From contig CAAEEZ010000016.1 of NCBI GenBank assembly GCA_900755035.1, positions 185,230-249,229 of the forward strand: a DNA stretch of 64,000 nucleotides. Reading direction: 5' to 3'. The position numbers were made by a program, and so were the translations under genes. The notes under the pieces were generated by a model. It was not told the origin of the DNA, did no database searches, and saw nothing but the letters and a program-made list of their open reading frames with translations. This document shows, piece by piece, positions 25,623-35,033 of the stretch (positions are counted from its first letter, which is position 1; each line of letters starts with the position of its first letter). This DNA is from Clostridia bacterium (GTDB lineage: Bacteria > Bacillota > Clostridia > Christensenellales > CAAEEZ01).

Positions 25623-28208
25623 ATGCCGTTCCTTTTTGAAAAAATTGACACATTAAAGGAAGTTGGCATTTATAGCGAACTTCCAACGTATATAAAAGAA
25701 AATCTAAATCCTGCATTTGAGTTGCGCCCTTATCAAGAATCGGCGTTTTGTAATTATATTACATACTTTGAAAATCCGAAAATACGACAAAAACCAACGC
25801 AAACGTTATTTCATATGGCAACGGGTAGTGGTAAAACGCTTATTATGGCAGGGCTTATGCTTTATCTTTACAAACAAGGCTATCGTAATTTCCTTTTCTT
25901 TGTAAATTTAAGTAATATTGTACGCAAAACGAAAGAAAATTTCCTTGTGCAAACGTCGTCTAAATATCTTTTTGCTGAAAATTTAATTATCGACGGCGAA
26001 CGCATTAAGATTAAAGAAGTTAGCAATTTTCAAAATACCGATGAAAATGCTATAAATATTTGCTTTACTACCATTCAAGGTTTACACTCGGATATGTGGG
26101 CTGTTAAAGAAAATAGTATTTCCTTTGACGATTTTAAGGATAAAAAAGTCGTTCTTATATCTGATGAAGCCCACCATTTAAGCGCAAGTACGAAAAAGCA
26201 AGAAAAAGAAGAACAAGAAAATAATAAGCATTGGGAATATACTGTTGGTCGTATTTTTGGTGCTAACACTGACAACGTTCTTTTAGAGTTTACCGCTACT
26301 TGCGACGTTAAAAATGTTGATATTTTAGCAAAGTATAAAAATAAGATTATTTTTGATTATCCGTTAGCGAGGTTTAGAGAAGATTTATATTCCAAAGAAA
26401 TTAAAACGTTGCGTACGGATAGCCCCGTTTTTGAGAGGTCTTTACAAGCCGTTTTATTAAGTCAATATCGCTTGAAAGAATTTCAAGATAACCGCCTTAA
26501 CATAAAGCCCATTATTCTTTTTAAGTCGCATTTAATTAAAGAAAATGCGGATAATATGGCAAATTTTATAAAGAATATTTCTACACTTACGGGCGCAAAA
26601 ATACAAGAAGTTTTTGATATGATACGTGGACAAGCACCCGTTATGCAAGAAGCCTACGAATATTTTATAAATAATGGTATTTCTTTTGAACAATTAGCGC
26701 AAGAGATTAAAGACGATTTTTCGGCTTCGCATTGTATTTCAGCTAATGACGATAAAGAAGTCGAAAAAAATCAATTGCTTTTGAACTCTCTTGAAGATAA
26801 AAACAATCCGTATCGTGCCGTATTTGCTGTTGATAAATTAAATGAAGGTTGGGATGTTCTTAACCTTTTCGATATTGTTCGTCTATACGAAACCCGTGAT
26901 GGTAAAAACGGCAAGCCGGGCGCAGGTACGATTTCAGAAGCACAACTTATAGGGCGTGGTGCAAGATATTGTCCTTTTAAGATTGATGATGAGCAACCTA
27001 AATATCAACGCAAATATGATAACGACGTTGATAATCAACTTCGTATTTGTGAAACGCTTTATTATCATTGTTGGAATGAGCCGAGATATATAAGTGAATT
27101 ACATACTGCTTTACGCGAAGTTGGACTTGATCTTGATGGTATCGTTACTAAAAGATATAAATTAAAGGACTCATTCAAAGCTGACGATTTATATCGTACA
27201 GGCTACGTATTTACGAATGAAAGAGTATTAAAAAGCCGTAACGACGTACACGAACTTTTGCCGTCCGTAAGAGATAAAATATATGAAGTGGTGATAGCCG
27301 TTGGTAAAGGTGGCGAAGACATTGTTTTAGAAGAAGTTTCTACCGATATAAGTGTAAAAACTTATCAATATCTTACAACGTTTAAGGAAATTGCTTCTAT
27401 AAATTATTCTACCGTAAACCGAGCATTAAGACAGTTTGACGTGTTTAAATTTAACACCTTAAAATCATACTTCCCGAACGTAAAATCTACTTATGATTTT
27501 GTAACCGATAGCAATTATTTAGGCGACATTAAAATAAAAATTACGTCGAAGCACCAAATACCACAGATGAGCATTATTTATAAGGCTTGCGTAAACGTTC
27601 TTTCTAAAATTGCTTCAAAGGTGTCTGCTATTGAAGAAGTTTGGGAAGGTACGACAGAATTTAAGGCGCACTATATAAGCGAATTTATTAAAGATAAGAG
27701 TGTAAACTATACGCCGATTGCAGGCGGTAAAGGAACGTCGCAAAACGATGCTTCCGTTGGTGCAAATCGTTTAGATTTGTCAGTTGAAGATTGGTTTGTA
27801 TTTAACGATAACTACGGAACGTCCGAAGAAAAAGCCTTTGTGCGTTATTTCAAGGATTATGTTGATACCTTGCGAAGTAAGTACGATAAAATATATTTGC
27901 TTCGTAATGAACGTCAAATACACCTATATTCGTTTGAAGGTGGTGAACGCTTTGAGCCTGACTATATCTTATATTTATGCAAAAATCGCACCGATTCGGT
28001 TGAACAACTTATTGTTTTCGTTGAGCCGAAAGGTACACACTTAATTGATTCGGATAAATGGAAAGAAGATTTCTTACTAGAACTTAAAGGCAAGTCAATT
28101 CCTACAATTACGTTTGCCGATGATAATAAATATAAAATATGGGGTTTTCACTTTTTTAATACAGAACGTAGAAGCATTGAATTTACTGCGGATATGGAAA
28201 CATTATAA
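25623..28208 (+). CDS. Type III restriction enzyme subunit (Res)
   Basis: The 861-residue protein is an SF2 helicase-like restriction subunit. It shows Walker A TGSGKT (residues 67-72), Walker B ISDEAHH (near 184), motif VI in SEAQLIGRGARYC, and a C-terminal PD-(D/E)xK nuclease core (EPDYILYL ... VFVEPKG). With Mod it forms the ATP-dependent complex that cuts unmodified DNA. It overlaps no other gene and follows mod by 2 bases. A terminator lies just downstream. All helicase and nuclease motifs look intact, unlike the Mod catalytic motif. Confidence 0.92.
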   Translation: MPFLFEKIDTLKEVGIYSELPTYIKENLNPAFELRPYQESAFCNYITYFENPKIRQKPTQTLFHMATGSGKTLIMAGLMLYLYKQGYRNFLFFVNLSNIVRKTKENFLVQTSSKYLFAENLIIDGERIKIKEVSNFQNTDENAINICFTTIQGLHSDMWAVKENSISFDDFKDKKVVLISDEAHHLSASTKKQEKEEQENNKHWEYTVGRIFGANTDNVLLEFTATCDVKNVDILAKYKNKIIFDYPLARFREDLYSKEIKTLRTDSPVFERSLQAVLLSQYRLKEFQDNRLNIKPIILFKSHLIKENADNMANFIKNISTLTGAKIQEVFDMIRGQAPVMQEAYEYFINNGISFEQLAQEIKDDFSASHCISANDDKEVEKNQLLLNSLEDKNNPYRAVFAVDKLNEGWDVLNLFDIVRLYETRDGKNGKPGAGTISEAQLIGRGARYCPFKIDDEQPKYQRKYDNDVDNQLRICETLYYHCWNEPRYISELHTALREVGLDLDGIVTKRYKLKDSFKADDLYRTGYVFTNERVLKSRNDVHELLPSVRDKIYEVVIAVGKGGEDIVLEEVSTDISVKTYQYLTTFKEIASINYSTVNRALRQFDVFKFNTLKSYFPNVKSTYDFVTDSNYLGDIKIKITSKHQIPQMSIIYKACVNVLSKIASKVSAIEEVWEGTTEFKAHYISEFIKDKSVNYTPIAGGKGTSQNDASVGANRLDLSVEDWFVFNDNYGTSEEKAFVRYFKDYVDTLRSKYDKIYLLRNERQIHLYSFEGGERFEPDYILYLCKNRTDSVEQLIVFVEPKGTHLIDSDKWKEDFLLELKGKSIPTITFADDNKYKIWGFHFFNTERRSIEFTADMETL

Positions 28209-28212
28209 AGTA

Positions 28213-28240
28213 AAAAGGCGAGAATTTTTCGCCTTTTATC
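28213..28240 (+). terminator. Rho-independent terminator after res
   Basis: A perfect 9-bp stem (28213-28221 with 28229-28237) carries AAAA/TTTT ends and terminates the R-M operon. Confidence 0.85.
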
Positions 28241-28285
28241 ATTGAAATTTTGACTATTTTAACTTAACGATTAAATCTAAATAAT

Positions 28286-29803
28286 CTATTGTAAAAAAAC
28301 AAAACGCACTCCTAAATATTTGGAAGTGCGTTTTATCTTTGGTGCCCCAAGGCATTTCAAATCCGAACCAGACGGGGTGCAGTTGAGTTCCGAAAGGAAT
28401 ACTGTTTTTGTTCCGTCCTTGTAGTTGAAGGTAAAGGTTATCTTATCATCGTAAAGGTATATTGCATTGATAAATCCATCGATTAGCCTTTGTTTACCTT
28501 CTTTTGTTGAAATATTCAACTTTTTAAATTTCTCTATTCCAAAGCGTATTTGCTCTTTCGTAAGAAAGGGTTTTTTAATTTGTTCTTGAACGATAGTTAA
28601 ATCAAGTTGGTTCTTTTCTTTTTCAAGTTCCGCAAGTCTATCTTTCGTTGAGTCGAAGATAATCCCTTGCTCAATCGCTGTAATTATGTTTTTAATACGA
28701 TTTTCAACGTCTTCTAATTGTAAACGCAATCTCGGTAAGCGCGGATTTTCTTCGCCCTGTAAATCGAAAATCCTATCCACAAGATAATCAATCACGGCTT
28801 CGTCGTGAAGAAGCTCCATTGCCTTTTGAACGGCTAAATCTTCAATCCACAACTTACGTACCGTTTTCTTATCGCAAGTATGCTTTTTAGCGTTTACGCA
28901 TTTGTAATAGCGGTGGACTTCCTTTTTTCTTCCCGTTCCTGCTTCACCAACCATAAGCGCGCCACATTTACCGCAGAACAATTTTGTAGTTAAAAGATAA
29001 TCATCTTCCGCTTTATGACGGGCGGGTGCGTGTTTATTTTGCGCCATACGACGTTGAACACGCTCAAATAAGTCTTTGCTAACGATAGCAGGCACGGCAT
29101 CGGGAATTACAATGTCATTATATCTAAATTCGCCTATATACTTGCGGTTGGTAAGCATATATTGAACGATATTATAAGACATTTTCTTGCCAAGTCTTGT
29201 CGTTATTCCTTTTGCATTGAAATGGTTTACAATATCTTTGATAAGGTAGCCGTCGGCATACATTGTAAAGGCTTCCACAACGATAGGAGCAAGTGTTTGG
29301 GCAATAGCGTGTTTTTGTTCTTCGTCTATGTAGTAACCAAAAGGAATTTGTCCGCCGTTTACTTTCGCTTTTAATGCATTTTCTTTGAGCCCACGCTTAA
29401 CCTTAACGGAAAGTTCAGCCGAGTAGTATTCCGCCATACCTTCAAGCATTGATTCAAGAATAATTCCTTCAGGACCTTCGCTAATGTTTTCCTTTGCCGA
29501 AACTACTTTAACGCCGTTCTTTTTAAGGATATGTTTGTAATTGGCAGAATCGTATCTATCACGAGAAAAACGGTCTAATTTCCAAACGATAATCATATTA
29601 AAGCAGTGCTTATAACTATCTTTAATCATACGTTGAAAATCGGGACGATTATCCGAAGTAGCCGTCATCGCACGGTCTATATAGTTTGCAACGACGTCCA
29701 CACCGATTTTATTCGCAAATTCCAAACACTCACGAAGTTGACCTTCAATAGATTCTTCACGTTGACTATCCGAAGAATATCGCGCATATATAACTGCTTT
29801 CAT
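28286..29803 (-). CDS. Large serine recombinase
   Basis: This 505-residue protein has the full large-serine-recombinase layout. The N-terminal resolvase catalytic domain carries its nucleophile in ARYSSDSQREESIEGQL. A recombinase domain (about 150-270) follows, then a zinc ribbon (CGKCGALMVGE ... CVNAKKHTC) and a coiled coil. Such enzymes integrate and excise phages, transposons and islands. AAGGAG precedes the ATG. Its last residues run through an inverted repeat that also looks like its terminator, as expected for a gene at the very edge of an element. It overlaps the upstream HNH-like gene by 4 bases, so both are on one transcript. Confidence 0.92.
   Translation of the reverse strand: MKAVIYARYSSDSQREESIEGQLRECLEFANKIGVDVVANYIDRAMTATSDNRPDFQRMIKDSYKHCFNMIIVWKLDRFSRDRYDSANYKHILKKNGVKVVSAKENISEGPEGIILESMLEGMAEYYSAELSVKVKRGLKENALKAKVNGGQIPFGYYIDEEQKHAIAQTLAPIVVEAFTMYADGYLIKDIVNHFNAKGITTRLGKKMSYNIVQYMLTNRKYIGEFRYNDIVIPDAVPAIVSKDLFERVQRRMAQNKHAPARHKAEDDYLLTTKLFCGKCGALMVGEAGTGRKKEVHRYYKCVNAKKHTCDKKTVRKLWIEDLAVQKAMELLHDEAVIDYLVDRIFDLQGEENPRLPRLRLQLEDVENRIKNIITAIEQGIIFDSTKDRLAELEKEKNQLDLTIVQEQIKKPFLTKEQIRFGIEKFKKLNISTKEGKQRLIDGFINAIYLYDDKITFTFNYKDGTKTVFLSELNCTPSGSDLKCLGAPKIKRTSKYLGVRFVFLQ
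28292..28334 (-). terminator. Terminator overlapping the recombinase 3' end
   Basis: On the minus strand a 10-bp perfect stem (28325-28334 with 28301-28310) is followed by GTTTTTTT. It lies inside the last codons of the recombinase gene. Confidence 0.75.
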
Positions 29804-30897
29804 TCAGTTTTCTCCTTTATTTTATATTTTACACTTAAATAATTAGTAAAATTTTTATGCTCATTTAAGTTGTATTCGGCTTGTAATCGTTCATATACAT
29901 TTCCTTTCATTATGTCATCAAAGGATATGCCCGCCATAGTTGTTTTTCCTGTAATCTCTTTTACTTTTTTATCTTTTTTAAGCACTTGTTTCAAAGTTTC
30001 AGAACAATAAAAATCTTCTGAATACAAGAAAATCAAATAGTTGATTACAGATAATTTATCTTCGCGAGATAAGGCTTTGAACCCTTTATAAAACTTTCTA
30101 TACCTTTTCTCATTATTGTCAATAAAAAGCATTATCGCCGTTTTATTTTTCAATGGAAAAACACAAATATATAAGTCTTTCATATGATAATTAGGGTCTT
30201 TATTATAAATGTCATTTACGATATTTCCGTCAAAATCAACATATAAAGCAATTTGCCCTTGAAAAGCAATTGGAACGGTATAATCAAGTAAATCATAGTA
30301 AATTAAATAATATCCGTCATTGTAATTGCTTTTGATTTGTTTTTTTGCTTTGTTAAAATCCATTAAAAAATCTTTCAAATCAAGCGAATTGACTTCATTC
30401 ATTTGCGTAAAGCGCGGAGCATCTTTAATTGCTTGCATCAATTTATATTGTTCTATTTCTACCTTTCGTTTATATATATATTTCAAATTGGATTTTAATG
30501 CAATAGCCGCTAAAATACTATGTGAAGGTGTAGCATTGTACACGTCAGGATTTTCATATTCTTGAAAGATAGTATTATCACAATCTTTACAAATAATATG
30601 AAACGTCCCTGCATTGCCAACACCGCTATCTTCTTTCAGATAAAACGGAAACTCTATAATGCTATTTACCGTTAAGACCATTCCATCGCTATCTATGTTA
30701 TGTAAACAAAAAGCGGGGATATTATGAGAGTTGCAAAATGATGTTACGGATTTTCCACAATACAGACAAGTAGTTCCTTTTGCATTATCACGGGCTTGTT
30801 TTATAAGCCTTGACATCTGTTTGTTTACTTCAATAGCATTACCATTAAAATTTTTTGATATCCATTCGCTTGTTTTAGCTAAATTGTGTAATTCCAT
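29800..30897 (-). CDS. HNH-like zinc-binding protein of unknown function
   Basis: This 365-residue soluble protein has two zinc-knuckle-like pairs, CLYCGKS (near residue 40) and CKDCDNT (near 104). They enclose an SHNIPAFCL segment that resembles HNH/treble-clef nuclease-like folds. The remaining two thirds are mixed alpha/beta with no motif I recognise. It starts 16 bases after the PLD-like gene stop and overlaps the recombinase by 4 bases, so it is part of the XRE-PLD-HNH-recombinase transcript. A role in defence or element biology is possible but not shown. Confidence 0.6.
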   Translation of the reverse strand: MELHNLAKTSEWISKNFNGNAIEVNKQMSRLIKQARDNAKGTTCLYCGKSVTSFCNSHNIPAFCLHNIDSDGMVLTVNSIIEFPFYLKEDSGVGNAGTFHIICKDCDNTIFQEYENPDVYNATPSHSILAAIALKSNLKYIYKRKVEIEQYKLMQAIKDAPRFTQMNEVNSLDLKDFLMDFNKAKKQIKSNYNDGYYLIYYDLLDYTVPIAFQGQIALYVDFDGNIVNDIYNKDPNYHMKDLYICVFPLKNKTAIMLFIDNNEKRYRKFYKGFKALSREDKLSVINYLIFLYSEDFYCSETLKQVLKKDKKVKEITGKTTMAGISFDDIMKGNVYERLQAEYNLNEHKNFTNYLSVKYKIKEKTE

Positions 30898-30913
30898 ATT
30901 ATTTATCTCAAAT

Positions 30914-31663
30914 CTATATTGTTAAACTATACTTGTTGTATAATTCGATGAATTGGTCTAAAAATTTACATACCAAATCTCTATCTAAAGCAGTTGATAA
31001 AGTTTCCTCGTTTCCTTCAGCATTTTTACTCCAATTATATGAGCCGTGCATTACATAATCAAAATCTATAATACAAAATTTGTTATGCATCCTATTTTTT
31101 CCCCACATTGGAACAGTGATAGTGTCAAATTTCTCTTCTAATTCAGGCAATCTCCATTTGTTAGATTCTTCGTCTGATGTTATAATTCGCACATTAACAC
31201 CTGCATCTTTTTTTAATTCAAGTTCACGGATAATATCTTTATCAGTTATCCACGCAACTGCCGCCCAAATTATATATTTAGCACCTCTTATACCTTGAAT
31301 AATTGTGTCTTTAATTTCATTAAAATCTACATCATATTCTTTATAATCCCAATTTTCGGTTTCTATTGGCTTAGGCTTAATTTGTAATTCGCCAAAGGCA
31401 TATTGCTCGCTTTCAATATATATGTCTTCAGCTAATCCGTTTAATTGATTTTTATATTCTTTTGCATTCTTCAACATAGGGATGGGTACGCGCAAAGCAA
31501 TATTTTCCCAAAATTGATAACTTTTTTTCGTGAAGTATGATGTTTTTTCAAAAGTGATAATAGAATTACGAAGGATAGTTAAAATTTCATCTTTATTAGG
31601 AAAATCCTCATATTTTACATACTCAATCATAGTTTTCAAGAATTGCTTTTCATTGACTATCAT
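30914..31663 (-). CDS. Phospholipase D-like (HKD) domain protein
   Basis: The 249-residue product carries one C-terminal HKD motif, HNKFCIID followed by HGSYNWSKNAEGNEE, preceded by the usual IIRELELKKDAGVNVRIIT strand pattern. One HKD motif suggests a dimeric PLD-superfamily enzyme. Without a signal peptide it is more likely a cytosolic nuclease than a lipase. The N-terminal 100 residues are helical and specific to this protein. Its start overlaps the XRE gene stop by one base, indicating coupling. Similar PLD nucleases occur in defence systems, so such a role here is a reasonable inference. Confidence 0.78.
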   Translation of the reverse strand: MIVNEKQFLKTMIEYVKYEDFPNKDEILTILRNSIITFEKTSYFTKKSYQFWENIALRVPIPMLKNAKEYKNQLNGLAEDIYIESEQYAFGELQIKPKPIETENWDYKEYDVDFNEIKDTIIQGIRGAKYIIWAAVAWITDKDIIRELELKKDAGVNVRIITSDEESNKWRLPELEEKFDTITVPMWGKNRMHNKFCIIDFDYVMHGSYNWSKNAEGNEETLSTALDRDLVCKFLDQFIELYNKYSLTI

Positions 31664-32019
31664 TACTTTTGTTCCTCCAACATTTTCTTTAAGGTTTCTT
31701 TGAGTTTTGCGTGTGCGTTAGTGCTTGGGTCAAAACACATCTCGATAAAGTCTTGCATACGGTCAGAATTTTCTAATTTAGGTTGTCCGTAAAGTTTACC
31801 TTCGGGGTTGTCCGTTCTACCGAGAAGATAATCCGCCGATACGTCAAAGTAATCGGCAATCTTAACAAGTACGGGGTAGGACGGCATAATAGAGCCAAGC
31901 TCGTAACGAGCGAGAACGGGTTGTTTTACGTCGCCAAGTGCCGTAGCAAGTTTTGCTTGTGATAACTTTGCTTTTTCTCTTAATGACTTTATTCTATATC
32001 CAATAATGTTTTCTTGCAT
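31663..32019 (-). CDS. XRE family transcriptional regulator
   Basis: This 118-residue protein has an N-terminal Cro/C1-type helix-turn-helix (residues 7-62, LREKAKLSQAKLATAL ... YFDVSADYLLGRTD) and a short helical C-terminal tail. It probably represses the promoter at 33102-33130, whose transcript starts with an imperfect palindrome. It lies between the DUF4238 gene (27-base gap) and the PLD gene (1-base overlap). It is therefore the likely regulator of this module. Confidence 0.88.
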   Translation of the reverse strand: MQENIIGYRIKSLREKAKLSQAKLATALGDVKQPVLARYELGSIMPSYPVLVKIADYFDVSADYLLGRTDNPEGKLYGQPKLENSDRMQDFIEMCFDPSTNAHAKLKETLKKMLEEQK

Positions 32020-32046
32020 ATATACCTCTTGTTATTTTGTTCTTTA

Positions 32047-33057
32047 CTAACAGTATTTTCGTAAATCTTCTTCTTTTGCACCATAAACTTGTTTTGTTGA
32101 CGCATTAAATAGTTTTTCATTGTAAGCATCAATAATAGCCGCATCTCTAATTATAGTGGTCGTGTTTTCTTTTATGGAATTCTTACAGATAATTGAAAGT
32201 TGGGGGGTTATCGGATAAAATAATTCAAAATTATTTATAGTTTCTCCAATATTATTATAATCAGCGTAAAGATTAATTAATGGAAAATCGCTCGTTATGA
32301 AATTTTGCGTTGTTTCATTTTTTATTAAATCTATATAAAAATTATTTTTACAAAAGGCAGAAGCTAATATTTGAGTATTAACAACCATCATTAAAGGAAA
32401 CATTGCTAAAGTGGTATTTTTTAAGCACGAATCTTCAAATTTTTCAACAGTTTGCTTTATCGAATTCAAAATATTATCCTTACTTCTCCATGTTCTAAGC
32501 ATTTGAGCTGCAATAAACTCAAAAAAATCATATCTTAAATCTTCGCCATTATATGTAGAAAGTGTTAAGTTATATAACGCTTTAATTTCCATATCAGAAA
32601 AAAGGCATTCATTTGAAAATAGATTATTAAGCATATTAAATTTTAAAAAATCTGAAAATTGTTCCAATACTGTTGGTCCTTCAAATGGAAATTCTCCTTT
32701 ATATAATTTATTTAAAAATTTAATGCCATTATTTTCTATAGGACATACAAAATTATTTTCGATAAAATCTTTTTGAAATATATCTGAAGCATCTGTTATT
32801 TTACTTTTGACTCCAATCAGTTTTTGATTATTCAGCCACTTATCAAAATATTGAGTTACTGCCTTTTTATCGCTCTCGTTTATCATGCTAATATCATAAC
32901 TATATTTTTGGACACCAACATTTTCAAGTGATACATTTTTTATAATTTTATTTTCAGCTTTGTAATAACAAACAATATTTCCATTGCTAGAATCTAAATT
33001 ATCTGTCCAAGGCGATAAATACTTTCTCCAAACTAAGTGTTGTCGTATTGTTGACAT
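32047..33057 (-). CDS. DUF4238 family protein
   Basis: This 336-residue protein begins with RQHLVWRKYLSPW and later has FITSDFPL followed by FYPITPQLSI, the three landmarks of DUF4238. The function of the family is unknown, though members are common on mobile elements and in defence-gene neighbourhoods. No signal or membrane segment is seen. GGAGGT precedes the ATG, and a consensus promoter lies about 45-75 bases upstream. It is the first gene of the DUF4238-XRE-PLD-HNH-recombinase transcript. Confidence 0.72.
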   Translation of the reverse strand: MSTIRQHLVWRKYLSPWTDNLDSSNGNIVCYYKAENKIIKNVSLENVGVQKYSYDISMINESDKKAVTQYFDKWLNNQKLIGVKSKITDASDIFQKDFIENNFVCPIENNGIKFLNKLYKGEFPFEGPTVLEQFSDFLKFNMLNNLFSNECLFSDMEIKALYNLTLSTYNGEDLRYDFFEFIAAQMLRTWRSKDNILNSIKQTVEKFEDSCLKNTTLAMFPLMMVVNTQILASAFCKNNFYIDLIKNETTQNFITSDFPLINLYADYNNIGETINNFELFYPITPQLSIICKNSIKENTTTIIRDAAIIDAYNEKLFNASTKQVYGAKEEDLRKYC

Positions 33058-33077
33058 TTCGCACCTCCATATTTTTT

Positions 33078-33095
33078 AGATGTTAATTACCATCT
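33078..33095 (-). promoter_or_regulatory. Candidate XRE operator
   Basis: An 18-base imperfect palindrome (AGATG ... CATCT arms, TAATTA-like centre) lies between the promoter and the DUF4238 start codon. That is a typical repressor-site position. Confidence 0.45.
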
Positions 33096-33101
33096 TACAT
33101 T

Positions 33102-33130
33102 ATTATAACCGAAAAGTTTTTAAATGTCAA
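33102..33130 (-). promoter_or_regulatory. Promoter of the DUF4238-XRE-PLD-recombinase transcript
   Basis: On the minus strand a perfect TTGACA (33125-33130) and a perfect TATAAT (33102-33107) are separated by 17 bases. Confidence 0.88.
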
Positions 33131-33159
33131 TACGATATAGGTATATTTATAAAAAATAG

Positions 33160-33193
33160 ATATTAAAAACGGCAGATACTTTAATCTACCGTT
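33160..33193 (-). terminator. Terminator of the Hsp70/CFI-box operon
   Basis: A 9-bp stem (33085-type arms at 33185-33193 and 33168-33176, one wobble) is followed on the minus strand by TTTAAT-rich sequence, 11 bases after the stop codon. Confidence 0.68.
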
Positions 33194-33203
33194 TCAATAA
33201 GAT

Positions 33204-35033
33204 TTATTTCCAATTTTTATCTTTGTAAGGAGTATCTTCTACACCTTTATCATTGAGTTTTTTAACCATACGGTCTAATGTACCTTTCCACATTTTCTTA
33301 AACCATTTTGTTTTACCAAACCATTTTACAAGTGTAGGACTAATCGCGTAATATAATTTGATAAAGGCACGACCATACCAAGTAGAGCCAAGAGTGTCAT
33401 CACGGAAGCGACGTAACGTCCATACTTGCGGGCAATCATATGAGCCATAAACGCAAGTAGCAACATAACATCCACCACAACAATCGGAAGAACTAGAAGA
33501 ATAACTTCTTGGATAAGAGTAGGAAGAACGTGATGCTGCTTTATTTTTTGCATCTTCGAGTGTATCAGGATACGTTCTATGTGAACCACGTACAGCATCG
33601 CATTTTTCCATATAGGTTTTTGCGGTGTAAGAGTTAGCAGTCAATAATTTATAAACTTCATCGAAGGTCTTAATGATTTCGCTTTGTAAAATCGTAAGTG
33701 CATAATATTTTAGAATATAATTTTTTAGCTCGTCTTGTCTTTTTTCTATAACGTATATTCCAAGTGCACCCATATTTGAAATGCTTGCGAGTTCTCGATT
33801 AAGATTTTCAAATAAGTTTTCAGTTACATTATCAAAACGGGTTAATGCGATAAGCAAATTAGTAAATAACGTGCGGTAATTTTTTAAACGTTCGGATTTG
33901 TAGAGTAAGCGCGTTAAATCATATAAATTTTGAGATACAGACGTTCCTTTTTTTATCGCAAGAATGCGTTCTCGGTAATAATTGTACCATTCTTCGCCGT
34001 TTTTTATTAAGGCGGAAAGTATTTCAAGTATTTCAATGTGTTCGCATTCGATATCGTTATCTTTAATATAGTCAATAACGCTCGAAACTGAACTCATTTT
34101 ACTTAGCTCGTAATAAGTGTTTTTTTCAATGTTATCAAATAATATATAAGTAAAACACAGATTTATAAATACGGTACATAAGTGTTCAGCATCTTCGGGA
34201 TGAAGTTTTTCTAAAAGTTTTGAAAAATTTGCAAAGAATAATGTGCCGTTTTCATCCACATTATTGGCTAATTGATTACAAAAAGCCTTATATGAATAAT
34301 AGAACTCTTTATTTTTGAACAAAGAATTGTTTAATCCACAAACAAACTCAATACTTGAAGTAAATAAACTTTCATCTTCCAATCTTGATGAAATCGAATC
34401 AAGAGAAGTAGCAATAGCATCGGCAAAAGCAGTAACAAATCTTTTTTTGAGAGAAGTATCCGTTGTCGCACTCAAAACCCTATAAGTCGCATTAACAGTT
34501 TTACTATTTAAGCCGTTTACAGACGAATTGATTTCATTTTCTATCTCTAACCACAAAGATTCACAGAACGCAGAAAAGATTTCGCCGTTGGCATCCACTT
34601 TTGCATAGGTTAAATCTTTTTTCAGTAGCGCAGGAGTCACTATCACACTTACAAGTTCATCAAAAACTTTACCGCTTATCTTCAATTTAGATATAGCATA
34701 ATCAAAATTACGCACCAAATTAATTAATGCAGCTAGTTTCTTTCGGGAAGAAACTGATGAAGTTATTTCAGTATCAAATACGCTTTCTAATTGTTCAACA
34801 GATTTTCTATCTTGAACGTATTTTTCTACTGTATAGAAATCGATATCTATGTAAGTCGAAAAAAGTTCTTCAACAAATAATTTTGCATCGCTATTTATTG
34901 TTTGAATATGAACCGGCAACTCTTTTCTCAATTCAGGACGAGTTTGAAATAACTTCATTAACTCGCCTTTTGATAACGATGATGATAACTTAAACTTCTC
35001 GAAAAGAGTTTCTCTTTTGAATTGTACTTCCAT
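33204..35033 (-). CDS. CFI-box-CTERM domain protein
   Basis: This 609-residue protein is mostly alpha-helical over its first 480 residues. A Ser/Tyr-rich linker and a conserved C-terminal module of 88 residues (522-609) follow, starting CYVATCVYGSYDCPQVWTLR. The module continues with RRFRDDTL, WYGRAFIKLYYAISPTLVKWFG. This is the CFI-box-CTERM domain, a short Cys-containing C-terminal module of unknown function. No N-terminal signal peptide is present. Its start codon overlaps the stop of the zinc-ribbon gene by one base. It is the last gene of a three-gene operon with an Hsp70-like protein, implying a joint complex or substrate relation. Confidence 0.8.
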   Translation of the reverse strand: MEVQFKRETLFEKFKLSSSLSKGELMKLFQTRPELRKELPVHIQTINSDAKLFVEELFSTYIDIDFYTVEKYVQDRKSVEQLESVFDTEITSSVSSRKKLAALINLVRNFDYAISKLKISGKVFDELVSVIVTPALLKKDLTYAKVDANGEIFSAFCESLWLEIENEINSSVNGLNSKTVNATYRVLSATTDTSLKKRFVTAFADAIATSLDSISSRLEDESLFTSSIEFVCGLNNSLFKNKEFYYSYKAFCNQLANNVDENGTLFFANFSKLLEKLHPEDAEHLCTVFINLCFTYILFDNIEKNTYYELSKMSSVSSVIDYIKDNDIECEHIEILEILSALIKNGEEWYNYYRERILAIKKGTSVSQNLYDLTRLLYKSERLKNYRTLFTNLLIALTRFDNVTENLFENLNRELASISNMGALGIYVIEKRQDELKNYILKYYALTILQSEIIKTFDEVYKLLTANSYTAKTYMEKCDAVRGSHRTYPDTLEDAKNKAASRSSYSYPRSYSSSSSDCCGGCYVATCVYGSYDCPQVWTLRRFRDDTLGSTWYGRAFIKLYYAISPTLVKWFGKTKWFKKMWKGTLDRMVKKLNDKGVEDTPYKDKNWK

